21,469 nucleotides of DNA from Clostridiales bacterium UBA2658 (GTDB lineage Bacteria; Bacillota; Clostridia; Oscillospirales; Oscillospiraceae), in the NCBI GenBank assembly GCA_002359425.1, contig DEMY01000069.1, positions 28,921-50,389 of the forward strand, in the 5' to 3' direction. The notes below the pieces were generated by a model. That model was not told the origin of the DNA. It searched no databases and was given only the letters and a program-made list of their open reading frames with translations. The position numbers were made by a program, and so were the translations under genes. Position 1 is the stretch's first letter; each line of letters begins with the position of its first letter. Positions 7,733-13,748 of this stretch are shown here, piece after piece.

Positions 7733-8289
7733 TGACTGCCATTCAGAATTTCGACGCAAGCGTTTTACTCTATATTCAGGACTATCTGCGCACGCCGTTC
7801 TGGAACATCTTTTTCGTCATCTTTTCGCGCCTCGGCGACTCCGCCATCCTCTGGATTGCGCTGGGGCTGGCGCTGCTGTTTCCGGAAAAGACCCGGCGGC
7901 GCGGATTTGACGTTTTGCTGTGTCTCGCTTTTGCGTTTTTCGCTTCGGAGCTCATCATAAAGCCCCTCGTCGCGCGGCCCCGGCCCTATCTGACGATCGA
8001 CGGACTGCAAATCCTTGTGGCGCCGCTGACCTCCTACTCCTTCCCCTCGGGCCATACAAACGCGAGCTTCGCCGCCGCCCTGGCGCTGACGCTTGCCTTC
8101 GGCAAAAAAGGCGCGTGGGCCTATATTTTTGCGGTCCTCATTGCCGTTTCCCGCCTTTGGGTCGGCGTGCACTACCCGACGGATGTCATTTGCGGCGCAT
8201 TGGGCGGCACGCTCTGGGCCTGGATCGCATGGACGCTCTCACATAAATACCTCAGCGCCGCCTTCCTCGCCCCGCACGAGGAAAAATAG
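7729..8289 (+). CDS. PAP2-family membrane phosphatase
   Basis: A 186-residue multi-pass membrane protein with all three phosphatase motifs: K78-x6-R85-P86 (KPLVARPRP), P106-SGH109 (PSGHTN) and S141-R142...H148-YPTD (SRLWVGVHYPTD). His148 is the expected nucleophile and His109 the acid. About five to six hydrophobic segments surround them. The family hydrolyses lipid pyrophosphates or phosphates, for example undecaprenyl pyrophosphate (BcrC type) or phosphatidylglycerophosphate. Being the last gene of a unit with a sugar-nucleotide-like protein, an envelope role is plausible but unproven. It starts in the ATGA overlap with the upstream gene. Confidence 0.88.
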   Translation: MMTAIQNFDASVLLYIQDYLRTPFWNIFFVIFSRLGDSAILWIALGLALLFPEKTRRRGFDVLLCLAFAFFASELIIKPLVARPRPYLTIDGLQILVAPLTSYSFPSGHTNASFAAALALTLAFGKKGAWAYIFAVLIAVSRLWVGVHYPTDVICGALGGTLWAWIAWTLSHKYLSAAFLAPHEEK

Positions 8290-8511
8290 AAACTCGAAAA
8301 GCTCCGTTTTTTGTCCTGCGGGTCAGCTTGCATTCGCACGGCCCGCGGACCCGGAAAAAGCGGGCGAACACAGTTCGCCCCAACATTTTCATAGAAGCCG
8401 GCAAACGGGCCGGTCAAGACCGTTCCCTGTAGAAATGCTGCCAGCGGAACACTATCCCCTTTTTGTTTCCTCTCTGAGCATACACGCTCCTGAAAACGCG
8501 TACTTGTCATC
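8290..8511. other. Intergenic region between PAP2 gene and rpoN promoter
   Basis: No gene seen. It holds the palindrome at 8362-8380, a looser inverted pair CGGGTC/GACCCG around 8315-8352 and a short CGGTC-AA-GACCG repeat near 8409-8420. No clear terminator with a U tail follows the PAP2 gene. The look is of a decayed intergenic repeat unit. Confidence 0.4.
8362..8380. repeat. Perfect short palindrome (REP/MITE-like element candidate)
   Basis: GGGCGAAC-ACA-GTTCGCCC is an 8-bp perfect inverted repeat with a 3-base loop. The GGGCGAAC...GTTCGCCCC form resembles small intergenic palindromes that I recall as recurring many times in Oscillospiraceae genomes. Only one clear copy is visible in this window, so the repeat status is an inference. 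Confidence 0.4.
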
Positions 8512-8540
8512 TTGCGAAAAGGTCGTACATATGGTATAAT
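8512..8540 (+). promoter_or_regulatory. Promoter of rpoN
   Basis: TTGCGA (8512-8517), a 17-base spacer and a perfect TATAAT (8535-8540). Transcription should begin near 8547, giving a ~49-base leader to the ATG at 8596. Confidence 0.75.
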
Positions 8541-8595
8541 TTTTTGAATGCTACCACATGAAAATCGGCCAATATGTTCAAAGAGGGGGACGCGA

Positions 8596-9915
8596 ATGGA
8601 CAATTCCTTTGGCGCACAGCAGCTTCAGGAACAGGCGCAAATTCTGTCGCCGCGACAGATTCAGTCGCTTCGCGTCCTGCAAATGCCCTCTGCCGAGCTA
8701 TATGATTATCTCATGAAGGAGTTGGAGGAAAACCCGGTCATCACCTTCGACAGCATCGACTACGCCGAAAAGTGCCGCCGCAACTCCCACTACACGCTTT
8801 CGGACACGGACGACGCAGAGCTTGCGGATATTATCGCGGACGACAACAGCTCGCCCATCGTCTCCCTGCGCATTCAGTTTTCGATGCTTCGCCCCACTCC
8901 GAAAATCGAAAAGATCGGCTATGCGCTCATCTATCTTCTGGACGAAAACGGCTACCTCTGCTATGACGATGTCGAAAAGCTTGCACAAGCGTCGAATATT
9001 TCGCTGGACGACCTCAAAACGGCCATTGACCTTTTGCAGACGCTGGAACCGGCGGGCGTGGGCGCGTTCAACCCGCGCGAGTGCATTCTTTTACAGCTTG
9101 AGCGTAAGGGCCGCCGGGACAGCGACGCGTGGGTCGTCGCACAGGACTATTTGGAGATGCTCTCTAAAAACCAGCTCCCGCAGATTGCAAAAAAAAGCGG
9201 CATTCCGCTGCACCGCGTCGTAAACGCCCAGCAGCTCATCCGCACGCTGAACCCCAGGCCCCTAATGCTTGAAACGACGCATCGCAACAACGAATTCATC
9301 GCGCCGGATATCCGCATTTTAAAAAAGGACGGGCATTTTTCCGTTGAACTCAATCAGCTTTCGGCGGAGAGCATCAATATTGACGACACCTATTCAAAAA
9401 TTTATCAGGACACGGACAACGAAACGGTCCGCACCTTTCTGGGCGAGAACATGAAAAAAGCCCAGTGGCTGCGCGAGAGTATCCGCCAGCGCTGCGACAC
9501 GCTTATGGCTTGCGCGACTGAGCTTTTAAAGTGTCAGCGTTCCTTTTTTGAGACGGGGCCGGATTGGCTGCGCCCCTACAGCCGCCGTGAAATGGCGGAG
9601 GCGCTCGGCCGGAGCGAATCGACCATCAGCCGCGCCTTGAAAGGGAAATACGTCGAATGCGAGTGGGGCATGTTCCCCACGGACTATTTCTTCCCGAAAC
9701 CCTCCATCGACGCACACCCGCTTATGACGAAAAACACGATTGAAAGCAGCATTCAAATGATCATCGGAAACGAGGATCGCGCCACTCCAATGAGCGACGA
9801 GGCCATCGTAGAAAAGCTGGGCAACATGGGCATCGAGGTCTCCCGCCGGACGGTAGCCAAATACCGGTTTGAACTCGGCATCCCTGCGTCGTTCAGGCGA
9901 AAAACCTTCGATTAA
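8596..9915 (+). CDS. rpoN: RNA polymerase sigma-54 factor
   Basis: A 439-residue sigma-54, the alternative sigma factor that needs AAA+ activators. Region I is Gln/Leu-rich (QQLQEQAQILSPRQIQSLRV, then LELEENP-like LKELEENPVI). The core-binding domain follows, then a helix-turn-helix (SRREMAEALGRSESTISRAL) and the C-terminal RpoN box SRRTVAKYR at about 416-424, which reads the -24 promoter element. The length is normal. The ATG at 8596 was chosen for its AGAGGGGGA site 5-13 bases upstream; the in-frame ATG at 8548 falls at the predicted transcription start. It is a single-gene unit with its own promoter and a strong hairpin after it. No sigma-54 activator or -24/-12 promoter was recognised in this window. 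Confidence 0.95.
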   Translation: MDNSFGAQQLQEQAQILSPRQIQSLRVLQMPSAELYDYLMKELEENPVITFDSIDYAEKCRRNSHYTLSDTDDAELADIIADDNSSPIVSLRIQFSMLRPTPKIEKIGYALIYLLDENGYLCYDDVEKLAQASNISLDDLKTAIDLLQTLEPAGVGAFNPRECILLQLERKGRRDSDAWVVAQDYLEMLSKNQLPQIAKKSGIPLHRVVNAQQLIRTLNPRPLMLETTHRNNEFIAPDIRILKKDGHFSVELNQLSAESINIDDTYSKIYQDTDNETVRTFLGENMKKAQWLRESIRQRCDTLMACATELLKCQRSFFETGPDWLRPYSRREMAEALGRSESTISRALKGKYVECEWGMFPTDYFFPKPSIDAHPLMTKNTIESSIQMIIGNEDRATPMSDEAIVEKLGNMGIEVSRRTVAKYRFELGIPASFRRKTFD

Positions 9916-9919
9916 GCAC

Positions 9920-9956
9920 ACAGGGCCGCGGCAGTTGAAATATGCCGCGGCCCTGT
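9920..9956 (+). terminator. Strong hairpin after rpoN
   Basis: A perfect 14-bp GC-rich stem (9920-9933 with 9943-9956) with a 9-base loop starts 5 bases after the rpoN stop. The U tail is poor (ATACAGTTACGCTCTTTTG), so it may stop polymerase inefficiently or mainly protect the mRNA 3' end. Confidence 0.7.
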
Positions 9957-10001
9957 ATACAGTTACGCTCTTTTGTCCCTTTCCATTTTAGAAAAACCCG
10001 T

Positions 10002-10030
10002 TATAATGAAAGAAATCATAGTGAGGAGGT
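10002..10030 (+). promoter_or_regulatory. -10 element and ribosome site of the radical SAM-like gene
   Basis: A perfect TATAAT lies at 10002-10007 with no good -35 at 16-18 bases (CTTTCC at 17). A strong AGGAGGT ribosome site at 10024-10030 fixes the ATG at 10037. The weak -35 suggests low or activated transcription. Confidence 0.5.
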
Positions 10031-10036
10031 GCGCGC

Positions 10037-11050
10037 ATGAAGACAGGTGCGATTCGCAGGCATATGCTGCAAGCCACGCTCAGTTCCGCGTTTCAGGATG
10101 AGGGTCCCAAACGCGCGATCCGCAATCTGGTCGAGCTCGGTGAAAAATTTTCCGTCGGGCGACGTCAGCGCGCGTTTTTTGCCGATGTGCGCGAAATGCT
10201 CCGCAAGGACAGCAGCGCCTATTACCTCCTTTGGGAGCGCGTCGTGCGGGACACGGACCACGACTGTCTCCAGACCTTCGGCATCAACGTCGGCTACAAC
10301 GGCTGCACCGCCGGCGTGCGGACGCTCCGCACACTCGAACTTATTCACCACTGCGGCATCCCCTCCATTCTCGGCGCGGACTACAACGGCGCGGAGATGG
10401 ACAGCCGAATGCTCGATAGTCTCGTGCGGCAAGGCGAAAAGCTTGGCATCTACACCTATGTCATTGATTACCGCGACGGGGATGTCGGCGCGCTTGCGGG
10501 CGTTCTCGCCGCGCACAAGGACTCCGGCTTCATCATTCTCGCCGGACTCTGTGCACTAACGACTCAGAATGTCACAATGCTGACGGTTCGCAAAAATGTC
10601 ATGCTCGCCGTTTCCGCGGACAGTCCCGATTTTCCACAGATTTGTCAGGCGCTCCGCGAGACGCACACGCTCTACTGCGTCTACGCGGCCTATGACGAGG
10701 CGCGTGCGGTGGACATCCTCTCGGGTAATTTCGTCGAGCGCATCGGCGAAAACTCCGGCACTTTCGTTTTTCTCCTACCGGACGACGCCGTAAGCGCCCA
10801 AACGGTGGAAAAGGTCGGCTCACTCGCCAGCGAGAGCCGCCGCGAGCAGCGCTGGCCGTTTATCCTCATGGATCTGCGAGAGGACCTCATCGAAATCAAC
10901 AAGGCCATCGCAAAAAGCGGCTGCTTTGTCCGCTTCGATACGGACGGCCAACTCGTCACCGAAAACGGCCGCACCATTGAGCCTTCCCTCAACATTCGGA
11001 GACTCGCACTATTGGATATCTTCAAGAGCAGTCTTGTCTTAGAAGGATAA
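10037..11050 (+). CDS. Radical SAM-like protein lacking the cluster-binding motif (putative pseudoenzyme)
   Basis: A 337-residue cytoplasmic protein without a standard domain motif. Its order of segments parallels a radical SAM family whose members carry a helical N-domain, then an IPWAILLDPTSACNLHCTGC-type core. Here, residues 27-88 resemble that N-domain (RAIRNLVELGEKF, then a 'D-x-Y-LL-V--D-D---L---G-N' run). Residues 107-121 (CGIPSILGADYNGAE) occupy the place of the cluster loop with no CxxxCxxC. RMLDSLVRQGEKLGIYTYVI (124-143) matches the following helix-strand, and the GGEP motif is replaced by DYRDGD. FVRFDTDGQL (297-306) and SLNIRRLALLDIFKSSLV (317-334) match the C-terminal 'HINANG..EPC' and 'NIR..SL.EA..SPL' segments, again without cysteine. 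Cys occur only at 77, 90, 106, 172, 203, 214 and 296. A catalytic 4Fe-4S is therefore unlikely. The homology comes from memory, not from a computed alignment. Confidence 0.6.
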   Translation: MKTGAIRRHMLQATLSSAFQDEGPKRAIRNLVELGEKFSVGRRQRAFFADVREMLRKDSSAYYLLWERVVRDTDHDCLQTFGINVGYNGCTAGVRTLRTLELIHHCGIPSILGADYNGAEMDSRMLDSLVRQGEKLGIYTYVIDYRDGDVGALAGVLAAHKDSGFIILAGLCALTTQNVTMLTVRKNVMLAVSADSPDFPQICQALRETHTLYCVYAAYDEARAVDILSGNFVERIGENSGTFVFLLPDDAVSAQTVEKVGSLASESRREQRWPFILMDLREDLIEINKAIAKSGCFVRFDTDGQLVTENGRTIEPSLNIRRLALLDIFKSSLVLEG

Positions 11051-11067
11051 CAATTTTGCGAATAGCT

Positions 11068-11100
11068 TGGACGCCCCCTGTACAGGGGACGTCCATTTTC
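11068..11100 (+). terminator. Terminator of the radical SAM-like gene
   Basis: TGGACG (11068-11073) pairs with CGTCCA (11090-11095) and CCCCT (11075-11079) with AGGGG (11084-11088), with one C/A mismatch, a GTAC loop and a TTTTC tail. It lies 18 bases after the stop codon. Confidence 0.8.
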
Positions 11101-11173
11101 GTTCTCCGGTATATCCTCGTCTTTCATCCTTCGCAAGGCTGCTCTCATGAGAGACGCACCCTTTTATCTGCAC

Positions 11174-11767
11174 TCAAATGCGCTTAATATTCGGGACGAA
11201 GCCAAGCGTCCGCTGTGCTTCCTCCTCCTGCTCCTTTTCCATGGCCTTGACCATGGAACAATCGCAGCCGCCAGCAGCGTCCTTTTGGATGCGGTGCTCC
11301 ATCAAAACGGTGTTCTGCCAAACGCCGAACCGGTCCTTCGCAATGCGTTCGCGGTAGCCGACCTCCCGGAAACCGCATTTTTTGTGCAGCCTGAGGCTGG
11401 CCTCATTTTTCTGGATGATGTGCGCCTGCACGGTCCAGAAATCCTGCACCTCAGACTCCTGCAAAAGCGTAAGCAAAAGCGTTTCTCCAATGCCCTGACC
11501 GCCGTAGCCTTCGCTGACATAGACGCTGTCCTCCGCGACACCCTTGTAGCACTCGCGGGTTGAAAACGGTGTCAGCGCCGCCCAGCCGATGATTTCTCCG
11601 TCGGCCTCCGCGACAAAGCGGCAGCTTTTCACGTGCGCCGCGTCCCACTCGGCGTAAGACGGGCAGGCGATGTTGAAGGTCGATCGGTCAGTCTGAATGC
11701 CTTGCACATAAATTTCAAGGACCTCGCTCCAGTCCTCAATTTCCATTTTACGGATGGTAATGTCCAT
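11174..11767 (-). CDS. GNAT N-acetyltransferase, phosphinothricin acetyltransferase-like
   Basis: A 197-residue acyltransferase that transfers acetyl from acetyl-CoA to an amine. The first ~160 residues match the Pat/Bar branch: MDITIRKMEIEDW, the acetyl-CoA loop GYGGQGIG (87-94), then NEASLRLHKKCGFREVGY (121-138) and a final FGVWQNTVLMEHRI strand. Residues 161-197 form an unusual C-terminal tail (QKDAAGGCDCSMVKAMEKEQ then EEEAQR...) with a CxC pair and a charged helix. Family members normally end near residue 165. The ATG at 11767 has AGGAGG 6 bases upstream; the frame stays open further upstream without a ribosome site and is not coding. The substrate is unknown; these enzymes often act on methionine sulfoximine or similar compounds. 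Confidence 0.85.
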   Translation of the reverse strand: MDITIRKMEIEDWSEVLEIYVQGIQTDRSTFNIACPSYAEWDAAHVKSCRFVAEADGEIIGWAALTPFSTRECYKGVAEDSVYVSEGYGGQGIGETLLLTLLQESEVQDFWTVQAHIIQKNEASLRLHKKCGFREVGYRERIAKDRFGVWQNTVLMEHRIQKDAAGGCDCSMVKAMEKEQEEEAQRTLGFVPNIKRI

Positions 11768-11844
11768 ATGGTTCCTCCTGTGGCCCTTTGGCCGCGATGT
11801 ATGCCGGCTGCTGTACGTTTCCATCCGCGTTTCCGGCAGAGCAT

Positions 11845-11873
11845 AGTATACAGCGTCCAGGGCCGTTCGTAAA
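11845..11873 (-). promoter_or_regulatory. Promoter of the acetyltransferase gene
   Basis: On the minus strand, TTTACG (11868-11873), 17 bases, then TATACT (11845-11850). The predicted start near 11838 leaves a ~70-base leader to the AGGAGG site. Confidence 0.6.
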
Positions 11874-12081
11874 CACTTTTCTTTTACCGGAAGAACTTCA
11901 TTTTCACTCGGGAAAACAGGCCGCTTTGATATCAATATCCGGTTTTGCGCGGCGTTTTCTTTCGCCTTCAAGGTATAATGGAACCAATATCGACATAATT
12001 TCCGTCATGAACACAACAGCGGCATCACCCCGTCCTCCGCCGATGGTTGGCCGATGGCGCTCTACCATACGCGCCGCCCCT
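11874..12081. other. Intergenic stretch between acetyltransferase promoter and ABC remnant
   Basis: No supported gene. Similarity to an ABC ATPase stops abruptly at about 12082, and what follows on the minus strand (GTAGGGGCGGCGCG..., with GGCGC/GCGCC and GGCC/GGCC inverted pairs around 12048-12086) looks like an intergenic repeat rather than coding DNA. A TATAAT-like string on the plus strand near 11974 has no downstream gene. Confidence 0.4.
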
Positions 12082-12244
12082 ACGGCCTCGCCGCGCCCAG
12101 AAGCAGGCGGAGTGTCGTCGTTTTCCTCGCACCGTTTTCGCCGGCAAGCCCCATGATGCAGCCCGCCGGAAGTTCGAGGTCAAACGGCCCCAAGTGAAAA
12201 TCGCCTTAGCTTTTTTGCAGGCCCCTTATTTCAATTGCATTCAT
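12082..12244 (-). pseudogene. Remnant of an ABC transporter ATPase (N-terminal part only)
   Basis: Minus-strand reading from ATG 12244 gives NAIEIRGLQKS, then a stop, then GDFHLGPFDLELPAGCIMGL and AGENGARKTTTLRLLLGAARP, then a second stop at 12080-12082. This is the first ~54 residues of an ABC ATPase with two lesions: codon 13 is TAA where Tyr is expected (KSYGDF), and codon 40 is AGG (Arg) in place of the third Gly of Walker A (GENGAGKT). Everything after the first strands (signature, Walker B) is missing. The start overlaps the ancestral stop of the GntR gene upstream by ATGA, so the two once formed a GntR-ABC operon of the YtrA/YtrB type. Confidence 0.8.
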
Positions 12245-12617
12245 TTCGTGTCCTTCTTTACGAACCGGTACAGTTCGATAACCTCGTTTTCATGAAGCCC
12301 GCAGAGCGCGCAAGCTCCCGGACCTTTCGCAGATGCACCTCCATCTCCTGCAAATGCTGTTCGCGCAAAAGCTCCGTGTCCAGTGCCGCGACGAAGCAGC
12401 CCTTGCCTGCAACCGTGTCGATGAAGCCGGCGGCCTCCAGCTCGTCGTAGGCACGCTTTGTCGTAATGACGCTAATTCGCAAATCCTTCGCAAGCGCCCG
12501 GATGGAGGGCAGCGCCTCCCCCTCGCTGAGGTCGCCGGAAACGATCCGATTTTTGAGCTGGGTGAAAATCTGCTCATAAATCGGCTGGCCGCTCGAATTG
12601 CGGATAATGATGTCCAT
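12241..12617 (-). pseudogene. GntR-family (YtrA subfamily) regulator with C-terminal frameshift
   Basis: From ATG 12617 (AGGGGG site upstream) the frame reads MDIIIRNSSGQPIYEQIFTQ and a complete GntR winged HTH (EGEALPSIRALAKDLRISVI, TTKRAYDELEAAGFI), followed by the short YtrA-type tail. At ...RELARSAG the frame runs into FMKTRLSNCTGS and stops at 12258. In the next frame the expected tail GLHENEVIELYRFVKKDTK continues and ends at a TGA (12241-12243) overlapping the ABC start. One missing G near 12297 explains this. The DNA-binding domain is intact, so a 119-residue product may still bind DNA, but the C-terminal helix needed for dimerisation is altered. An alternative ATG at 12644 is unlikely. 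Confidence 0.8.
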
Positions 12618-12657
12618 GCCGCCGCCCCCTGTCACTCTATTCATATTCTATATAAAC

Positions 12658-12686
12658 GGTATACACACGCGCATGTTTGCTGTCAA
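12658..12686 (-). promoter_or_regulatory. Promoter of the GntR gene
   Basis: On the minus strand, a perfect TTGACA (12681-12686), 17 bases and TATACC (12658-12663). The -10 area (GTATACCGTTTATATAG) is AT-rich and could include an autoregulatory operator, but no clean palindrome is seen. Confidence 0.65.
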
Positions 12687-12694
12687 GCGGATGG

Positions 12695-12730
12695 GAAAAA
12701 ATAGTTTGGGCCCGCCTTTTAGGCGGGCCC
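12695..12730 (-). terminator. Terminator of the CoA-transferase-like gene
   Basis: On the minus strand GGGCCCGCC (12722-12730) pairs with GGCGGGCCC (12708-12716) across a 5-base loop (TAAAA), followed by AAACTATTTTTT. A 9-bp all-GC stem plus T tract is a good intrinsic terminator, 55 bases after the stop of the gene at 12785-13357. Confidence 0.85.
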
Positions 12731-12784
12731 GGTGAAGTGAAGGAGTTGGGAAGCTATGAGTATGAAAGGATGAGGATTATTGAT

Positions 12785-13357
12785 TTAGGCGCAAGGCTCG
12801 GAGACCTTGATACCGCCGTTTGCGGCCACTACGTCGAAGCCGGAAACGGGAAGCTCGGTCGCTGCGGCGCGGCCGCTTGCAGGGAACATATCGGGATCAA
12901 GCAGCGCAATGCGCTTTGTGACGCCGCTAAAGCCGAAAACTGTGGGCGCAACGAAAGACTCGCCCGCGCCGACCCGGCACACGCCGCTCTCGTCCGGCGG
13001 GCACAGCGGAACGACGACGGTGTTGACGCCATATTTTTCGCAGATGATGCTGATCATCTTGGCGGCGGGGGATGCGGCAAACTTGCAGCGGTCGCCCTCG
13101 GTAAAGGTCTGCATGAGCGCATCGCTGAAGAAGGAGAGCACGCGGAAGCCGTATTCGTGTTTAAGCGTCTCGAGCGCGGCGCTGCCGCCACGGCTGGTGA
13201 TGGCGATGACGGTCACGTCCTTGAGCTCGCCCGCGCGGGCGACAAGCGCTTCGAGAAAATCACCGGCTGCGCCGGTCGTGCCGCCGAGCCAGAGGGTGTC
13301 GCCGGAGTGAATATCGCTCGCCGCTGCGTTAATGGTAACTGTATCGATGTTCTTCAT
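12785..13357 (-). CDS. Single-domain relative of the acetyl-CoA hydrolase/CoA-transferase N-terminal half
   Basis: A 190-residue cytoplasmic protein. IHSGDTLWLGGTTGAAGDFL followed by EALVARAGELKDVTVI resembles the start of the N-terminal domain of acetyl-CoA hydrolase/4-hydroxybutyrate CoA-transferase proteins (IKSGD.V..GG....LL.ALA.RA.ELK.V.V). The remaining residues (SPAAKMISIICEKYGVNTVV, then VPLCPPDESGVCRVG) keep the Rossmann-like pattern. The usual proteins have about 430 residues, with the catalytic Glu in the second half, which is absent here. A normal terminator follows the stop, so this is a complete small gene, not one cut by the window. ATG 13357 has GGAGGT 8 bases upstream. It may be a binding or regulatory relative; the function is unknown. 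Confidence 0.6.
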   Translation of the reverse strand: MKNIDTVTINAAASDIHSGDTLWLGGTTGAAGDFLEALVARAGELKDVTVIAITSRGGSAALETLKHEYGFRVLSFFSDALMQTFTEGDRCKFAASPAAKMISIICEKYGVNTVVVPLCPPDESGVCRVGAGESFVAPTVFGFSGVTKRIALLDPDMFPASGRAAATELPVSGFDVVAANGGIKVSEPCA

Positions 13358-13701
13358 AATAATACCTCCGTATTCAGTCTATCTTCACGGATCTCCGTTT
13401 CGACGGAGCTTATTTCTCTTTCTGGTCATACCATACCGCAGACGCTAGGGAAAAGATAATATTTTGTTTGACATTCCGACATTCCGGGCAGAGTGACATC
13501 ATGATAACTCGCAAAAAAATGTTTGCATATCCAGTTGATTATGTACACTTTGCATATTAAACGACTTTTTTATTTAATCCAATTGTCTTTTTGTACAGCC
13601 CGGACGGCTTTATCCAGAAACGGAACGCTTCATCCCAGACGAGCATTGTACGTAACGCACAAAAAACCGCCCTCAGATTTGGCATGTATTTTCCGTGTAA
13701 G
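13358..13701. other. Intergenic region with small repeats, no gene
   Basis: No supported coding sequence. Seen here: a 6-bp hairpin with a TTCG loop (13393-13408) in the leader of the minus-strand gene; a tandem GACATTCC pair (13470-13485) overlapping a TTGACA string that has no matching -10; and a direct repeat TTTGCATAT at 13522-13530 and 13549-13557 in an AT-rich stretch. No promoter for the minus-strand gene at 12785-13357 could be identified with confidence. Confidence 0.5.
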
Positions 13702-13727
13702 AAAGCGCCGGCAAACGCCAGCGCTTT
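13702..13727 (-). terminator. Terminator of the SLH protein gene
   Basis: On the minus strand AAAGCGCTGGC and GCCGGCGCTTT pair over a GTTT loop (11 bp, one U-G), followed by TTTCTTA. It lies 21 bases downstream of the SLH gene stop. Confidence 0.8.
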
Positions 13728-13748
13728 TTCGTGGTCTGTTCAGTTACC

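Noticed and set aside
11768..11971. N-terminal extension of the acetyltransferase to an ATG at 11971
   Set aside because: The added part spans the predicted promoter, lacks family similarity, and the ATG at 11767 has a perfect AGGAGG site.
11973..12060. Plus-strand TATAAT near 11974 followed by an ATG at 12007
   Set aside because: The short frame has no ribosome site and no domain, and it runs over the ABC remnant.
12677..13459. Plus-strand frame of 260 codons across the CoA-transferase-like gene
   Set aside because: The opposite strand has GGAGGT, a family-like start and a terminator at the right place; the plus frame has none of these.
13468..13496. TTGACA at 13468-13473 as a plus-strand promoter
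   Set aside because: No -10-like hexamer at 16-18 bases and no plus-strand gene downstream.
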